This document shows, piece by piece, positions 1 to 6,399 of a DNA stretch of 22,631 nt. Below the pieces are notes generated by a model. The model searched no databases. It was not told where the DNA came from and saw nothing but the letters and a program-made list of their open reading frames with translations. The translations under genes and the position numbers were made by a program. Location: the IMG/VR virus record IMGVR_UViG_3300032294_000463, positions 1 to 22,631 of that record; one strand, 5' to 3'. This stretch comes from a virus. The first letter of the stretch is position 1. Every line of letters begins with the position of its first letter.

Positions 1-650
1 AGATTATATGTTTCAAGAACTGGAGAGTGATATACATGGCTTAGTCCTGAATAAACTTTATTCATGTCTTTAGCAACCCCATTATAGGTAACATCATTAG
101 ATAGCAAAGGGAGCACTTGAGAATAAAAATAATTATAGTCTGTTAAGTTTCCATATATTTTTATTGATCTAAATCCGTCTTTCTGTGCTCTGAGGATAGA
201 TTCGTGAACTCTCTTGTTTGGGTCTATACTTCCAATTATCCCAGCTACACGAAAATCTTTTTTAGTTTTTGTGAAGCTTCTTATTGGATTTGGTATTACC
301 GTACCATTCACTCCTTGCCAATCTTTTTGAAATTGAGACACATAGTGTATTGCGTCGTATTTTAAATTAGGAATATCTTTTATTTTAAATACTTCAGTTT
401 CATGGCAAGATAGAATTTGTTTTTTACAGTTCGTTCTTTCTGCCAAAGGAATAAAATGATAAATTAGTATATCTTCTTTCGTTAAATTTAATTTGTCAAA
501 AGTTGAGTACTTACAATCCACCCCGTCCCACCCCACATTCTGCCCGTAAAGACAAGCATCTAACCCATTATTGTTAAATAAATTAACTAATGTGGATAAA
601 GCAACGGTTGACCCCCCTGGGCCACAAAATCCTGTGGCAATTTTTATCAT
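1..650 (-). CDS. GT-B glycosyltransferase (family 4-like), 3' end outside the window
   Basis: The frame is open from an ATG at 650 to the left edge of the window (216 codons), so the C-terminus is missing. The protein begins MIKIATGFCGPGGST, a beta-strand and glycine-rich loop typical of the N-terminal Rossmann domain of GT-B glycosyltransferases. Near residues 125-150 it has the inter-domain pattern IPNPI, followed by a strand reading VAGIIGSIDPNKR and then IKIYGN, which is how the C-terminal nucleotide-sugar-binding domain of GT4-like enzymes starts. The ATG overlaps the stop of the upstream glycosyltransferase by four bases (ATGA, 647-650), so the two are probably translationally coupled. 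The likely role is transfer of a sugar from a nucleotide-sugar donor, perhaps to phage DNA, a virion protein or host surface glycan. The acceptor cannot be told from sequence. Confidence 0.75.
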   Translation of the reverse strand, partial: MIKIATGFCGPGGSTVALSTLVNLFNNNGLDACLYGQNVGWDGVDCKYSTFDKLNLTKEDILIYHFIPLAERTNCKKQILSCHETEVFKIKDIPNLKYDAIHYVSQFQKDWQGVNGTVIPNPIRSFTKTKKDFRVAGIIGSIDPNKRVHESILRAQKDGFRSIKIYGNLTDYNYFYSQVLPLLSNDVTYNGVAKDMNKVYSGLSHVYHSPVLETYN

Positions 651-1846
651 TGTTGTTTCCTTGGATCAAATCCAAAAGCTTTGAAGCACTGTTCGTATAC
701 ATCCAAACGATATTTTGCTACCTTGTTAATGTCGAACAGTTGCTCGGTGATTGAATGTAGGTTCTCTCCCATTTCTCTACGCAGCTTATGGTCAGTAGCT
801 ACCTTGGACAGTATTCTTATCCATTCTGTCTTAGGAGCGTCTGGATCAATTAGGTAGCCCGTCTTGCCGTTGACGATCGTGTCGCTGTAGCAGCCGACGT
901 TTGAGGCCACTATAGGCACCTTGTATCGGCCAGCCTCAGCCACCTTAATATCGCTCTTGGAATCGTTAAATGGGTTCATCTTAAGTGGAGCTATAGCAAT
1001 ATCCATGTTAGCATAAAAGACACCATACTCATGTGGTCCCACTGCATAATGTGTGCTCCAGTTAGGCTGGCCTTTAAACCCTTTTAGTAGTTCGGATTTG
1101 TACTTGTCCCACACTTTATTCTGCCAATCGTCTTTCTCTTGTTGAGTTTTAGGAGGTGGTGGCATACCATAGAAATCCCACCATATGTTTTCCCTTCCTA
1201 CTTTTTGATTCACTACATGGGGCACAGTTGAGAACACCTTTACGTCAGGATTGTGGTGGATACCTCCAGCCCATCCGACGCGAACTAGGCGTCCAACGGT
1301 CTTTGGGTGGTTCCAACAAGGTAAATTATAGTCTATAGCATTCTTAACTACAGCAAGAATATTACGGCAGTAAGGCTTAATTCTCTCTGCAAACTTAGTC
1401 TGAGTTACAGTCACTAGATGGGAATTGTAGTAAAGCTGTTTGGTTAGCTCACTCAGCCCTTGATTCTTGTAGACATCAATTAGATGGTGCTCTTCGTAAA
1501 GTTCGGTAAGCAAGTCATCTGTATCAAAGTGAACAAACTTCTTAGCTTTTAATGCCAGACCTTGAACTCTAGCAGTATATGGACCTCCGAAGTTACTGAT
1601 GTTATTTATCAGTACCACATGCGCCCATTTTATTATCTCTGGGGGTTCGTCCTGCTCTGCGCCTTCATAATCGAACTTTCCAGTCTTTATATTAGCTTTT
1701 AGCGGATTGTCATCGAATTTAATCTCTAACTTATCGGGAAATAGCTCTTGGAGCTTGTGGTAAGGCATTAAGCTTCTGTAGTAACTGCAACCTTAACCTC
1801 CTGTGTTAGGAAAAAATACTAAAATTCGTAGTTTTTCCTTTGACAC
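647..1846 (-). CDS. GT4-like glycosyltransferase interrupted by one in-frame TAA after codon 17
   Basis: Residues after the stop form a GT-B enzyme: an FDTDDLL strand-loop near the N-terminal domain, a TVTQTKFAERI segment with NAID (typical of phage GT4 proteins), and a C-terminal donor-binding part with VAEAGRYKVPIVASNVGC and GYLIDPD. The uninterrupted frame starts at ATG 1768, but it clearly begins too late. The same frame continues upstream through GCSYYRSL, a TAA at 1795-1793, and LRILVFFPNTGG back to a GTG at 1846, which has a GGAGG seven bases upstream. An in-frame ATG at 1876 overlapping the HNH stop (ATGA) is another possible start. LRILVFFPNTGG is the first strand and loop expected of GT-B folds, so the pre-stop part belongs to the gene. 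It may be a nonsense mutant, a sequencing error, or a recoded gene. The identical GGT codons on both sides of the TAA allow a ribosome hop. Confidence 0.75.
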
Positions 1847-1851
1847 AGGAG
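1798..1851 (-). repeat. Interrupted stem-loop spanning the glycosyltransferase start region
   Basis: On the minus strand, CTCCTGTGT (1851-1843) pairs perfectly with ACACAGGAG (1806-1798). Inside it, GGAAAAA (1838-1832) pairs with TTTTTCC (1815-1809), separated from the outer stem by a small asymmetric internal loop. The GTG start (1846-1844) lies in the 5' arm. The 3' arm ends in AGGAG directly before GTTAAGGT, the stretch carrying the in-frame TAA. The 5' arm's CTCCT can alternatively pair with the AGGAG at 1858-1854 across a GAA loop, so two foldings compete. Confidence 0.5.
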
Positions 1852-1872
1852 TTCCTCCTTTTTCGGTATTAA

Positions 1873-2493
1873 TCATAATAGTTTCCTATTTTTTATGTAT
1901 TCAACTTTATTAGGCATCCATTCTTCCAACAATTTATCAGATTTTGAACAGTTGCATTTTGCACAACTAATTGCCAAATTGTCTAAATTATTGTCACCAT
2001 TATTCTTAATGGCTAGTACATGATCTAAGTGGTATGCCTGCTCACTAATTTCAGTGTTGCAATATTCACAAGTAAAATTGGGCTTGTGAAATGTGTTTAT
2101 ATTATAGCTTTCCAACGCCACTATTGAAGAAGTTTCTAATTTTATTAAATTTGCTTGCCTTTTTTTACGGGTATGTGTTTTTGATTTTTCACAAGCTCTA
2201 TACTTATCTGGATTATTAGCTATCCAAAGTTTAACGTATTCTTTTCTCTTTAAGTATCTTAATGTTTTTTCATACTGGGGTAGTCTTTTTCTTCTTTCTT
2301 TTTCTTGTAAAAGTTCTTTTTCTTTTACCCCAGGTTTTTTTCTATAGACTCTTCGCCTTTCATTTTGACAATATTTACATTCAGATTTATACCCATATTT
2401 TGCATTGCCTTTTCTGTAAAATTTAAAATCATAGTATTTTTGACAAGTATTGCAAACTCTACCAGTCACATCTTCGGGTATAGTGTATTTCAT
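1873..2493 (-). CDS. HNH endonuclease, probably free-standing homing type
   Basis: The protein has 206 residues. The N-terminus has paired cysteines (CNTCQ near 14-17 and CKYCQ near 39-42) that look like a zinc-binding module. The middle is very rich in Lys and Arg and probably contacts DNA. The C-terminal part is an HNH/McrA-like nuclease with CEYCN, then YHLDHVLAIKNNGDNNLDNL and SCAKCNCSKSDK: the H-D-H core, the conserved Asn and a second CxxC zinc pair. Such genes in T4-like phages are usually self-spreading homing endonucleases inserted between phage genes. It heads a separate transcription unit behind a terminator and promoter-like hairpins. Its TGA overlaps an ATG (1876) in frame with the glycosyltransferase. 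Its composition looks more A/T-rich than the replication genes (by eye), as expected of a mobile gene. The flanking genes are not halves of one gene, so it is not intron-borne. Confidence 0.85.
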   Translation of the reverse strand: MKYTIPEDVTGRVCNTCQKYYDFKFYRKGNAKYGYKSECKYCQNERRRVYRKKPGVKEKELLQEKERRKRLPQYEKTLRYLKRKEYVKLWIANNPDKYRACEKSKTHTRKKRQANLIKLETSSIVALESYNINTFHKPNFTCEYCNTEISEQAYHLDHVLAIKNNGDNNLDNLAISCAKCNCSKSDKLLEEWMPNKVEYIKNRKLL

Positions 2494-2495
2494 AA

Positions 2496-2534
2496 TTTCA
2501 TCCGCCCTGTATTATATAGGCAGGGTGGATGAAA
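2496..2534. repeat. 14-bp inverted repeat with TATAAT in its loop
   Basis: Arms at 2496-2509 (TTTCATCCGCCCTG) and 2521-2534 (CAGGGTGGATGAAA) pair fully apart from one G/T position. The 11-base loop carries TATAAT on the minus strand (2516-2511). The repeat ends two bases before the HNH ATG. It may be an operator over the HNH promoter or an RNA hairpin that hides the weak GGCGGAT ribosome site. Confidence 0.6.
2511..2516 (-). promoter_or_regulatory. TATAAT -10-like element upstream of the HNH gene
   Basis: The minus strand reads CTATATAATACAGG. A start about seven bases downstream would give a leader of roughly 12 bases before the ATG at 2493. There is no recognisable -35 box. It follows a strong terminator, so some promoter is needed in this gap. 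Confidence 0.4.
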
Positions 2535-2548
2535 ATTGTTTATTTAAA

Positions 2549-2594
2549 GTTACATATTGTCGTACTTTTCCATTATAGTACGGCAAGATGTAAC
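2549..2594. repeat. 18-bp imperfect inverted repeat
   Basis: Arms at 2549-2566 and 2577-2594 match at 16 of 18 positions (GTTACATATTGTCGTACT versus GTTACATCTTGCCGTACT) around a 10-base loop. A minus-strand TACTATAATGG overlaps the loop and inner stem. It has no T-run, so it is not a terminator. It sits between the terminator and the HNH hairpin and may be a binding site. Confidence 0.55.
2573..2578 (-). promoter_or_regulatory. CTATAATGG-type -10 element
   Basis: The minus strand reads TACTATAATGG, matching the motif seen at other gene starts in this window (CTATAATA/G). It is an alternative promoter for the HNH/glycosyltransferase unit, with a leader of about 70-75 bases. Confidence 0.35.
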
Positions 2595-2597
2595 AAT

Positions 2598-2636
2598 AAA
2601 AAAACCCCCTAACATATTTCACATATGTTAGGGGGT
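2598..2636 (-). terminator. Rho-independent terminator after the lipoprotein gene
   Basis: The minus strand has a perfect 13-bp stem, CCCCCTAACATAT / ATATGTTAGGGGG (arms 2623-2635 and 2605-2617), with a 5-base loop, followed by seven T residues (complement of 2604-2598). It lies about 20 bases after the stop at 2659 and closes the long DNA-metabolism unit. Confidence 0.93.
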
Positions 2637-2658
2637 GAAAAGCTAAGGCTTTAGTGTG

Positions 2659-3201
2659 CTAGGTAGCCTGTTGGCTAGCCGATCCATTGTCGGGCTTCTC
2701 TGTGCCCTTATTAGTATGGAGTATGCCCATAGCTTTTGCTAAACTATTTACAGCACCCTTCATATCAATATTACCATCGTAAGGAAGAATGTTCTTAACA
2801 GCAGCAACATAGTGCTCTCGCTTTCTACGGGATAGGAGTGCTAAGAGTGCCTCTAGCGCAGCCAACTGAGGAATGAAAATTGATGCAATCCCCGCAGCCG
2901 ACGCTCCTAGACCAAGCAGCCACGCTGACCATCCACCCTCATTCCCTGGATCTGGGACGATTGCAAGCTTCGTGCAATCCTTCTTCAGCATATCAGTAGG
3001 AGCGATGATGATGCTCTTATCCTTAAACTTATCGCTCTCTACAATTTCCTTAGGTAGAGTATCCTTAGGAACTACGACAACATCCTGGCTAGTGATAGCC
3101 TGTGGATCAGTCAGGCAATCTGAGGTTGAAATGCTCAGATCCCGTAGTGGGGAACAAGCTGCTACGAATAGCAGCATTACAGATAGAAAAATATTTCTCA
3201 T
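2659..3201 (-). CDS. Small lipoprotein with a hydrophobic C-terminal half
   Basis: The protein has 180 residues. MRNIFLSVMLLFVAAC is a textbook lipoprotein signal: short basic n-region, hydrophobic stretch and VAAC lipobox, giving an acylated Cys16. After a hydrophilic domain (about 20-88) comes a membrane-like stretch around 90-125 (GWSAWLLGLGASAAGIASIF and following LAALEALLALL), then RRKRE and an amphipathic tail. The layout of lipobox, one or two helices and a basic patch recalls small envelope proteins near phage lysis genes, but I see no holin, endolysin or spanin partner here. The start is set by a 4-base ATGA overlap with the SSB gene. It is the last gene before the terminator at 2598-2636. 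A role in lysis or superinfection exclusion is a guess. The lipobox suggests action at the host envelope. Confidence 0.75.
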   Translation of the reverse strand: MRNIFLSVMLLFVAACSPLRDLSISTSDCLTDPQAITSQDVVVVPKDTLPKEIVESDKFKDKSIIIAPTDMLKKDCTKLAIVPDPGNEGGWSAWLLGLGASAAGIASIFIPQLAALEALLALLSRRKREHYVAAVKNILPYDGNIDMKGAVNSLAKAMGILHTNKGTEKPDNGSASQQAT

Positions 3202-4019
3202 ACTTGAACTTCCTTCTTAAAACGTGATTCACCCATATCATCATCAGGCTTCTGCGTAGGGGAGCTTCCGCCCGTATCGAGGGTTACCCGTAGCATCTCT
3301 ACGAGCTTCTTGCCCTCGTCATACTCGCCAACCTTGATTTGTGAATGAATGTCGTGCATAGCCTCCATCCAAACCTTAATCTCACGATCCGATCCAGCAG
3401 AAGTCTTCTTGATTCGGAAAGTGGATTGATCGTAGTTGTTGAACTCTCCGCTCTTTCCTAGCTCTAGGATGAAATCGTTGCCCTTCTTCAGGCTCAGGAC
3501 ATTGGTGTTCTTAGGATCATTCTCGTCCATTAGCTCGCCGTTAAGGACACCCTCAAGAACCCTCTTGAATACCTTCTGGCCCGTTGAAAGGATCTTAACC
3601 GCACCAGTTACGTTATCTGGTGAGTTCTCCAGTGACCGGCGGTCTACTACGTTTAGATAGTAACGTGGGGTAGCCTTGATCTTCGTGGCTAGATCACCGA
3701 AACGGCTCTTGGTCTTTGGTGGTAGGCCAAGCTCCTTGTGCATCTTCCACAGATCAAAGTAAAAATCACAAACAGGGCACGACTCATTCTGAATCTTGCG
3801 GCAGAAATAGTTCCGCAGCTTACCCTCTTCGTTGGTGTAACGATGAATTAGTGCCTCAGCGTAGAAAGGCTTTGAGTCATCCTTCCAAGGCAGAATACGA
3901 ATGGTATTCTTTCCTGGCTCCACCTTTAGGTACTTTTTGAGGTCGCCCTCACCGCTTCCGCCAGCGGACTTGCCCTTCAGTAGTTCTTCGTGCTTCTTTC
4001 GTAGATCGTTTAGGTTCAT
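3198..4019 (-). CDS. 32: ssDNA-binding protein, T4 gp32-like
   Basis: The protein has 273 residues, close to T4 gp32 (301). The basic N-terminus (LNDLRKKHEELLKGK) resembles the cooperativity region. The core has KNTIRILPWKDD followed by a zinc site H59, C73, C81, C84 (HRYTNEE...NYFCR...ESCPVCD), very near the H-x12-C-x9-C-x2-C of gp32. The C-terminus is acidic in part (PDDDMGESRF), as in proteins that recruit partners by an acidic tail. It coats single strands during replication and recombination and should work with the UvsY-like protein and the helicase encoded just upstream. A purine-rich ribosome site (AAGAGAGAAAAAAATG) precedes the ATG. The stop overlaps the lipoprotein start (ATGA). Confidence 0.9.
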   Translation of the reverse strand: MNLNDLRKKHEELLKGKSAGGSGEGDLKKYLKVEPGKNTIRILPWKDDSKPFYAEALIHRYTNEEGKLRNYFCRKIQNESCPVCDFYFDLWKMHKELGLPPKTKSRFGDLATKIKATPRYYLNVVDRRSLENSPDNVTGAVKILSTGQKVFKRVLEGVLNGELMDENDPKNTNVLSLKKGNDFILELGKSGEFNNYDQSTFRIKKTSAGSDREIKVWMEAMHDIHSQIKVGEYDEGKKLVEMLRVTLDTGGSSPTQKPDDDMGESRFKKEVQV

Positions 4020-4036
4020 TTTTTTCTCTCTTTTTT

Positions 4037-4480
4037 TTAGTTGTAAAGTTTTGTTTCTGATCTTAAATTCGCACTAAGTTGGACCAACATATCCTTTTTA
4101 TGTTCCAACATAGAGCAAATAGCTTTTAAATATCCGTAAATTTCTTCTTGGTAAATTAAGTTAGTTTTTGCTTTGATATACTCATCGTTAGATTGAGCAT
4201 AATCTTCTAGGTATGTAGCTGTCGCCTTAGATCCTTTGTTTTTATTTGCTTCAAGCTCAGAGTTCTTAAGTAGAGAATAAAGTGCTTGGTTATTGGCAGC
4301 GGTAATATCAATCTTACGCTTCTGCCAAATTAGCATACCATGATAGTATGAGTATACCGTAGTATGCTTAACTAACTCCATCGCCAAATTATCCTTGTCG
4401 ATGGAGGAAAGCTTACCATGGATTTCCAAGTACTTATCTATATCTAAGTCTTTAACTTCGTCTTTGGGCAAGTAGTACAT
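4037..4480 (-). CDS. uvsY: UvsY-like recombination mediator
   Basis: The protein has 147 residues (T4 UvsY 137), almost entirely helical and charged, with the UvsY-like pattern of an N-terminal helix, a VYSYYHGMLIWQKRKID block, a middle region with lysines and a C-terminal helical part (YGYLKAICSMLEHKKDMLVQ). It lies directly before the gp32-like gene and after the helicase. In T4-group phages UvsY loads the UvsX recombinase onto gp32-coated ssDNA. The assignment rests on pattern and neighbours rather than a catalytic motif, so it is moderate. There is no Shine-Dalgarno sequence before the ATG. Instead a TATAAT ends six bases upstream, the spacing expected for a leaderless mRNA. Confidence 0.65.
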   Translation of the reverse strand: MYYLPKDEVKDLDIDKYLEIHGKLSSIDKDNLAMELVKHTTVYSYYHGMLIWQKRKIDITAANNQALYSLLKNSELEANKNKGSKATATYLEDYAQSNDEYIKAKTNLIYQEEIYGYLKAICSMLEHKKDMLVQLSANLRSETKLYN

Positions 4481-4486
4481 AAGGTC

Positions 4487-4492
4487 ATTATA
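4487..4492 (-). promoter_or_regulatory. CTATAATGA -10 element, putative leaderless promoter of uvsY
   Basis: The minus strand reads GGCTATAATGACCTTATG: TATAAT, exactly six bases, then the start codon. With a normal -10 position the first transcribed base would be the A of the ATG at 4480. It abuts the hairpin at 4494-4516. There is no -35 match. Confidence 0.5.
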
Positions 4493-4493
4493 G

Positions 4494-4516
4494 CCGACCG
4501 ATTTAAATTCGGTCAG
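4494..4516 (-). repeat. Hairpin between helicase and uvsY genes
   Basis: The minus-strand RNA can form an 8-bp stem, CUGACCGA / UCGGUCGG with one G-U pair and a 7-base loop (AUUUAAA). It follows the helicase stop (4525) but lacks a U-run. It may attenuate transcription or serve as a protein site next to the uvsY promoter. Confidence 0.45.
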
Positions 4517-4524
4517 ATATTTAT

Positions 4525-5835
4525 TTATCCTTCTGCGGATAGCTCGGAATCAGCCACTTCTTCCATAATGAGATTGGTGTAGTTTACACCAGCAGAGATA
4601 CGGTAGTGCTGCTTGCTATCTCGTGCCTTTACGACATAAACACGCATTCTACCCTTCTCGTACTCTTCCTCCGTCTGATTGAGGCTTATGGCCCAGTCAG
4701 CAGGGCGAATCTTACCGTAGCTGTCTCCTAGCTCTGCATCCGTAATGGTAGCCACCTTCTTACCCATTCTATTTGTCTGGGTAGCCGTCCATACAAGGAA
4801 ATTATGTTCCATCGCTAGCCCACGAAGTTCTTGAGCGATTCTCTCTTGCGCTTGATATTCAGCGTCGATAGCGCGATTTGGCCGAAGAAGCTCTAGGTAA
4901 TCTACAATAAGAAGATCAGGAACAAAATCATGGTGGAGTTTCAGTTGGACTAGCAGAGATCTAACCTGATTTACGGTTAGCTGCCCAACGGGGAACTCCT
5001 TAATGATTAGCTGTGCTTGATCGAACTTCTTCTGTACCTGATTTAGTCTCTCCTTAAGTAGAGGATATACCGACTTGTCCTTAAGCTTCACGTTAGGGAT
5101 CATGGTGAGGATCGAGTCGAATCGCTGCGCGATCTTATCTTCCGCCATCTCCAGTGAAATATAAAGGACCTTCTTTCCTTCCTTAAGAGCTATTGCACCC
5201 TGATTAACTAAGTATAGAGACTTACCTACGCCAGGGGGAGCAATAACCATTGCTAACTCCTTGGAGTTCAAGCCCCCATCTAGGAACTCGTTAAAAGTAT
5301 TGAAGACAGTTCGATACTTCTTCTTCTGCTTGTTTTCGAATAGACGGGTGATTCTATTGTCAACGTCATCGAAATACAATTGACCTACATTGACCTCTCT
5401 TGAGACTAGCATTGCCTTGCGGACAATCTCTTCGATCTCTGGGATCTTGTTCTCCTTAAGGAGGACTACGCTATCCTTGATGGCTTGAGTTAGTGCTTGC
5501 TTTCTAGCAAAGTCCTCTACTAGATCAAGAACAAACTCTCGATTGTCCAGAACATTAGTGTTTAAGCTATTGATCTGGCTGATATCGTCCTCGTAGTCCC
5601 CTAGGCTCTGCCCCTTAGGTAGATTTTTGCTAATATCCTCAAGAAGGATATCATCAGGTGGAATTACCTTGTATTTATCATAGTAAGCTCTTACACGCTC
5701 AAAGATAAATGAATATGAAGGAAACTCAAAGTACTCGGGCTTTATTAGCCCGGCAATCTGAGAGTAGAAATCCTTGTCGTGCTTAACGAGGTAAAGAATA
5801 CCTCGTTGAATGTTATCTGAAAAAGAGTAACTCAT
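4525..5835 (-). CDS. 41: Replicative DNA helicase, DnaB/T4 gp41-like
   Basis: The protein has 436 residues. The N-terminal helical domain (1-150) includes IKPEYFEFPSYSFIFERVRAYY, as in DnaB-family proteins. A linker is followed by a RecA-type motor: Walker A APPGVGKS (199-206), the H1a glutamate in YISLEMAE (about 229), Walker B DLLIVDYLELLRP (307-319), the QTNR sensor region (353-356), and LGDSYGKIRPADWAISLNQ. It should be a hexameric 5'-3' helicase that unwinds the fork on the lagging strand, with a primase not seen in this window. The length is close to T4 gp41 (475) and SPP1/T7-type motors. The start is set by an ATGA overlap with the zinc-ribbon gene upstream (5832-5835). Expression is probably from the long unit starting at thyX. 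Confidence 0.92.
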   Translation of the reverse strand: MSYSFSDNIQRGILYLVKHDKDFYSQIAGLIKPEYFEFPSYSFIFERVRAYYDKYKVIPPDDILLEDISKNLPKGQSLGDYEDDISQINSLNTNVLDNREFVLDLVEDFARKQALTQAIKDSVVLLKENKIPEIEEIVRKAMLVSREVNVGQLYFDDVDNRITRLFENKQKKKYRTVFNTFNEFLDGGLNSKELAMVIAPPGVGKSLYLVNQGAIALKEGKKVLYISLEMAEDKIAQRFDSILTMIPNVKLKDKSVYPLLKERLNQVQKKFDQAQLIIKEFPVGQLTVNQVRSLLVQLKLHHDFVPDLLIVDYLELLRPNRAIDAEYQAQERIAQELRGLAMEHNFLVWTATQTNRMGKKVATITDAELGDSYGKIRPADWAISLNQTEEEYEKGRMRVYVVKARDSKQHYRISAGVNYTNLIMEEVADSELSAEG

Positions 5836-6398
5836 TTTATTGATTGTGATCCGTTTGATCTCTTAGGGTCAAAATTCTTTGAATTTTCAACTTGTTTAAC
5901 TACTGCTTCCTTTCTTGCTTTCCTAGCTTTTCTTGTATCCTCATCTGACATTTTGGTTGCTTGTCCAGTTTTAACCATGTAGTCCATATCTGGGACCATG
6001 GCTTTGTAGTGGGATGCTCCACCTACGCCTTGGATGCGTCTCTTAGATCCTTCTATAGACGTTTCATAGAAGGCATGAGCTTGATCCTTGTCCATACCAT
6101 AATGATTGTACCGCTCTACCTTGCGTTTAACTTGCGAAGCGTCCTTTTTAATTAGAACACCATCCAAGTATCTTTCCATAGTTGTACCACAGGCAGGGCA
6201 CTTCTTCTTTCTCGGCTCACCGTTCTTTTTGCTAGAAGTAGTTGCGTGCTTACCACATGCGGGGCAAACCATGTTTAACTTCTTGTTTTGAGCTTCAAGC
6301 TTTTTATCACGGGCTTGCATCTCTTTGGGAGATAGTCTACGACCATCTTCGTAGACTACCTTCTTCCCTTTTTCCCATTTAATGATGTAGGTTGTCAT
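5832..6398 (-). CDS. Basic zinc-ribbon protein of unknown function
   Basis: The protein has 188 residues and I do not recognise a named family. Visible features are CPACG at 45-49 and CPACG at 67-71, forming one CxxC-x18-CxxC zinc ribbon; a strongly basic composition; and a C-terminal tail rich in Lys, Arg and Ser. The N-terminal segment (TYIIKWEKGKKVVYEDGRRL) is a beta-hairpin-like lead-in. It lies between NrdJ and the helicase, with TGATATG spacing after nrdJ and an ATGA overlap into the helicase gene, so it is made together with replication proteins. A nucleic-acid-binding accessory factor (helicase loader, primase-like or transcription factor) is possible, but there is no catalytic motif to decide. 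Confidence 0.8.
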   Translation of the reverse strand: MTTYIIKWEKGKKVVYEDGRRLSPKEMQARDKKLEAQNKKLNMVCPACGKHATTSSKKNGEPRKKKCPACGTTMERYLDGVLIKKDASQVKRKVERYNHYGMDKDQAHAFYETSIEGSKRRIQGVGGASHYKAMVPDMDYMVKTGQATKMSDEDTRKARKARKEAVVKQVENSKNFDPKRSNGSQSIK

Positions 6399-6399
6399 A

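Noticed and set aside
1793-1795. Reassignment of TAA as a sense codon in this phage
   Set aside because: Other genes end in TAA at sensible places (uvsY at 4037, polymerase piece 1 at 14874, the palm piece at 13296), so TAA is a working stop here. The glycosyltransferase case is local.
2496-2594. N4-type hairpin promoters
   Set aside because: Those use short stems with 3-base loops recognised by a virion RNA polymerase. The stems here are 14-18 bp with 10-11 base loops, and no such polymerase gene is seen.
1873-2597. Group I intron carrying the HNH gene
   Set aside because: The flanking genes are not two halves of one gene, and the hairpins around it do not show the conserved intron core. 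A free-standing homing gene is simpler.
2873-3220. Plus-strand open frame opposite the lipoprotein gene
   Set aside because: It is an antisense shadow. The minus-strand gene has a lipobox signal peptide and a coupled start, and the plus frame has no ribosome site or recognisable domain.
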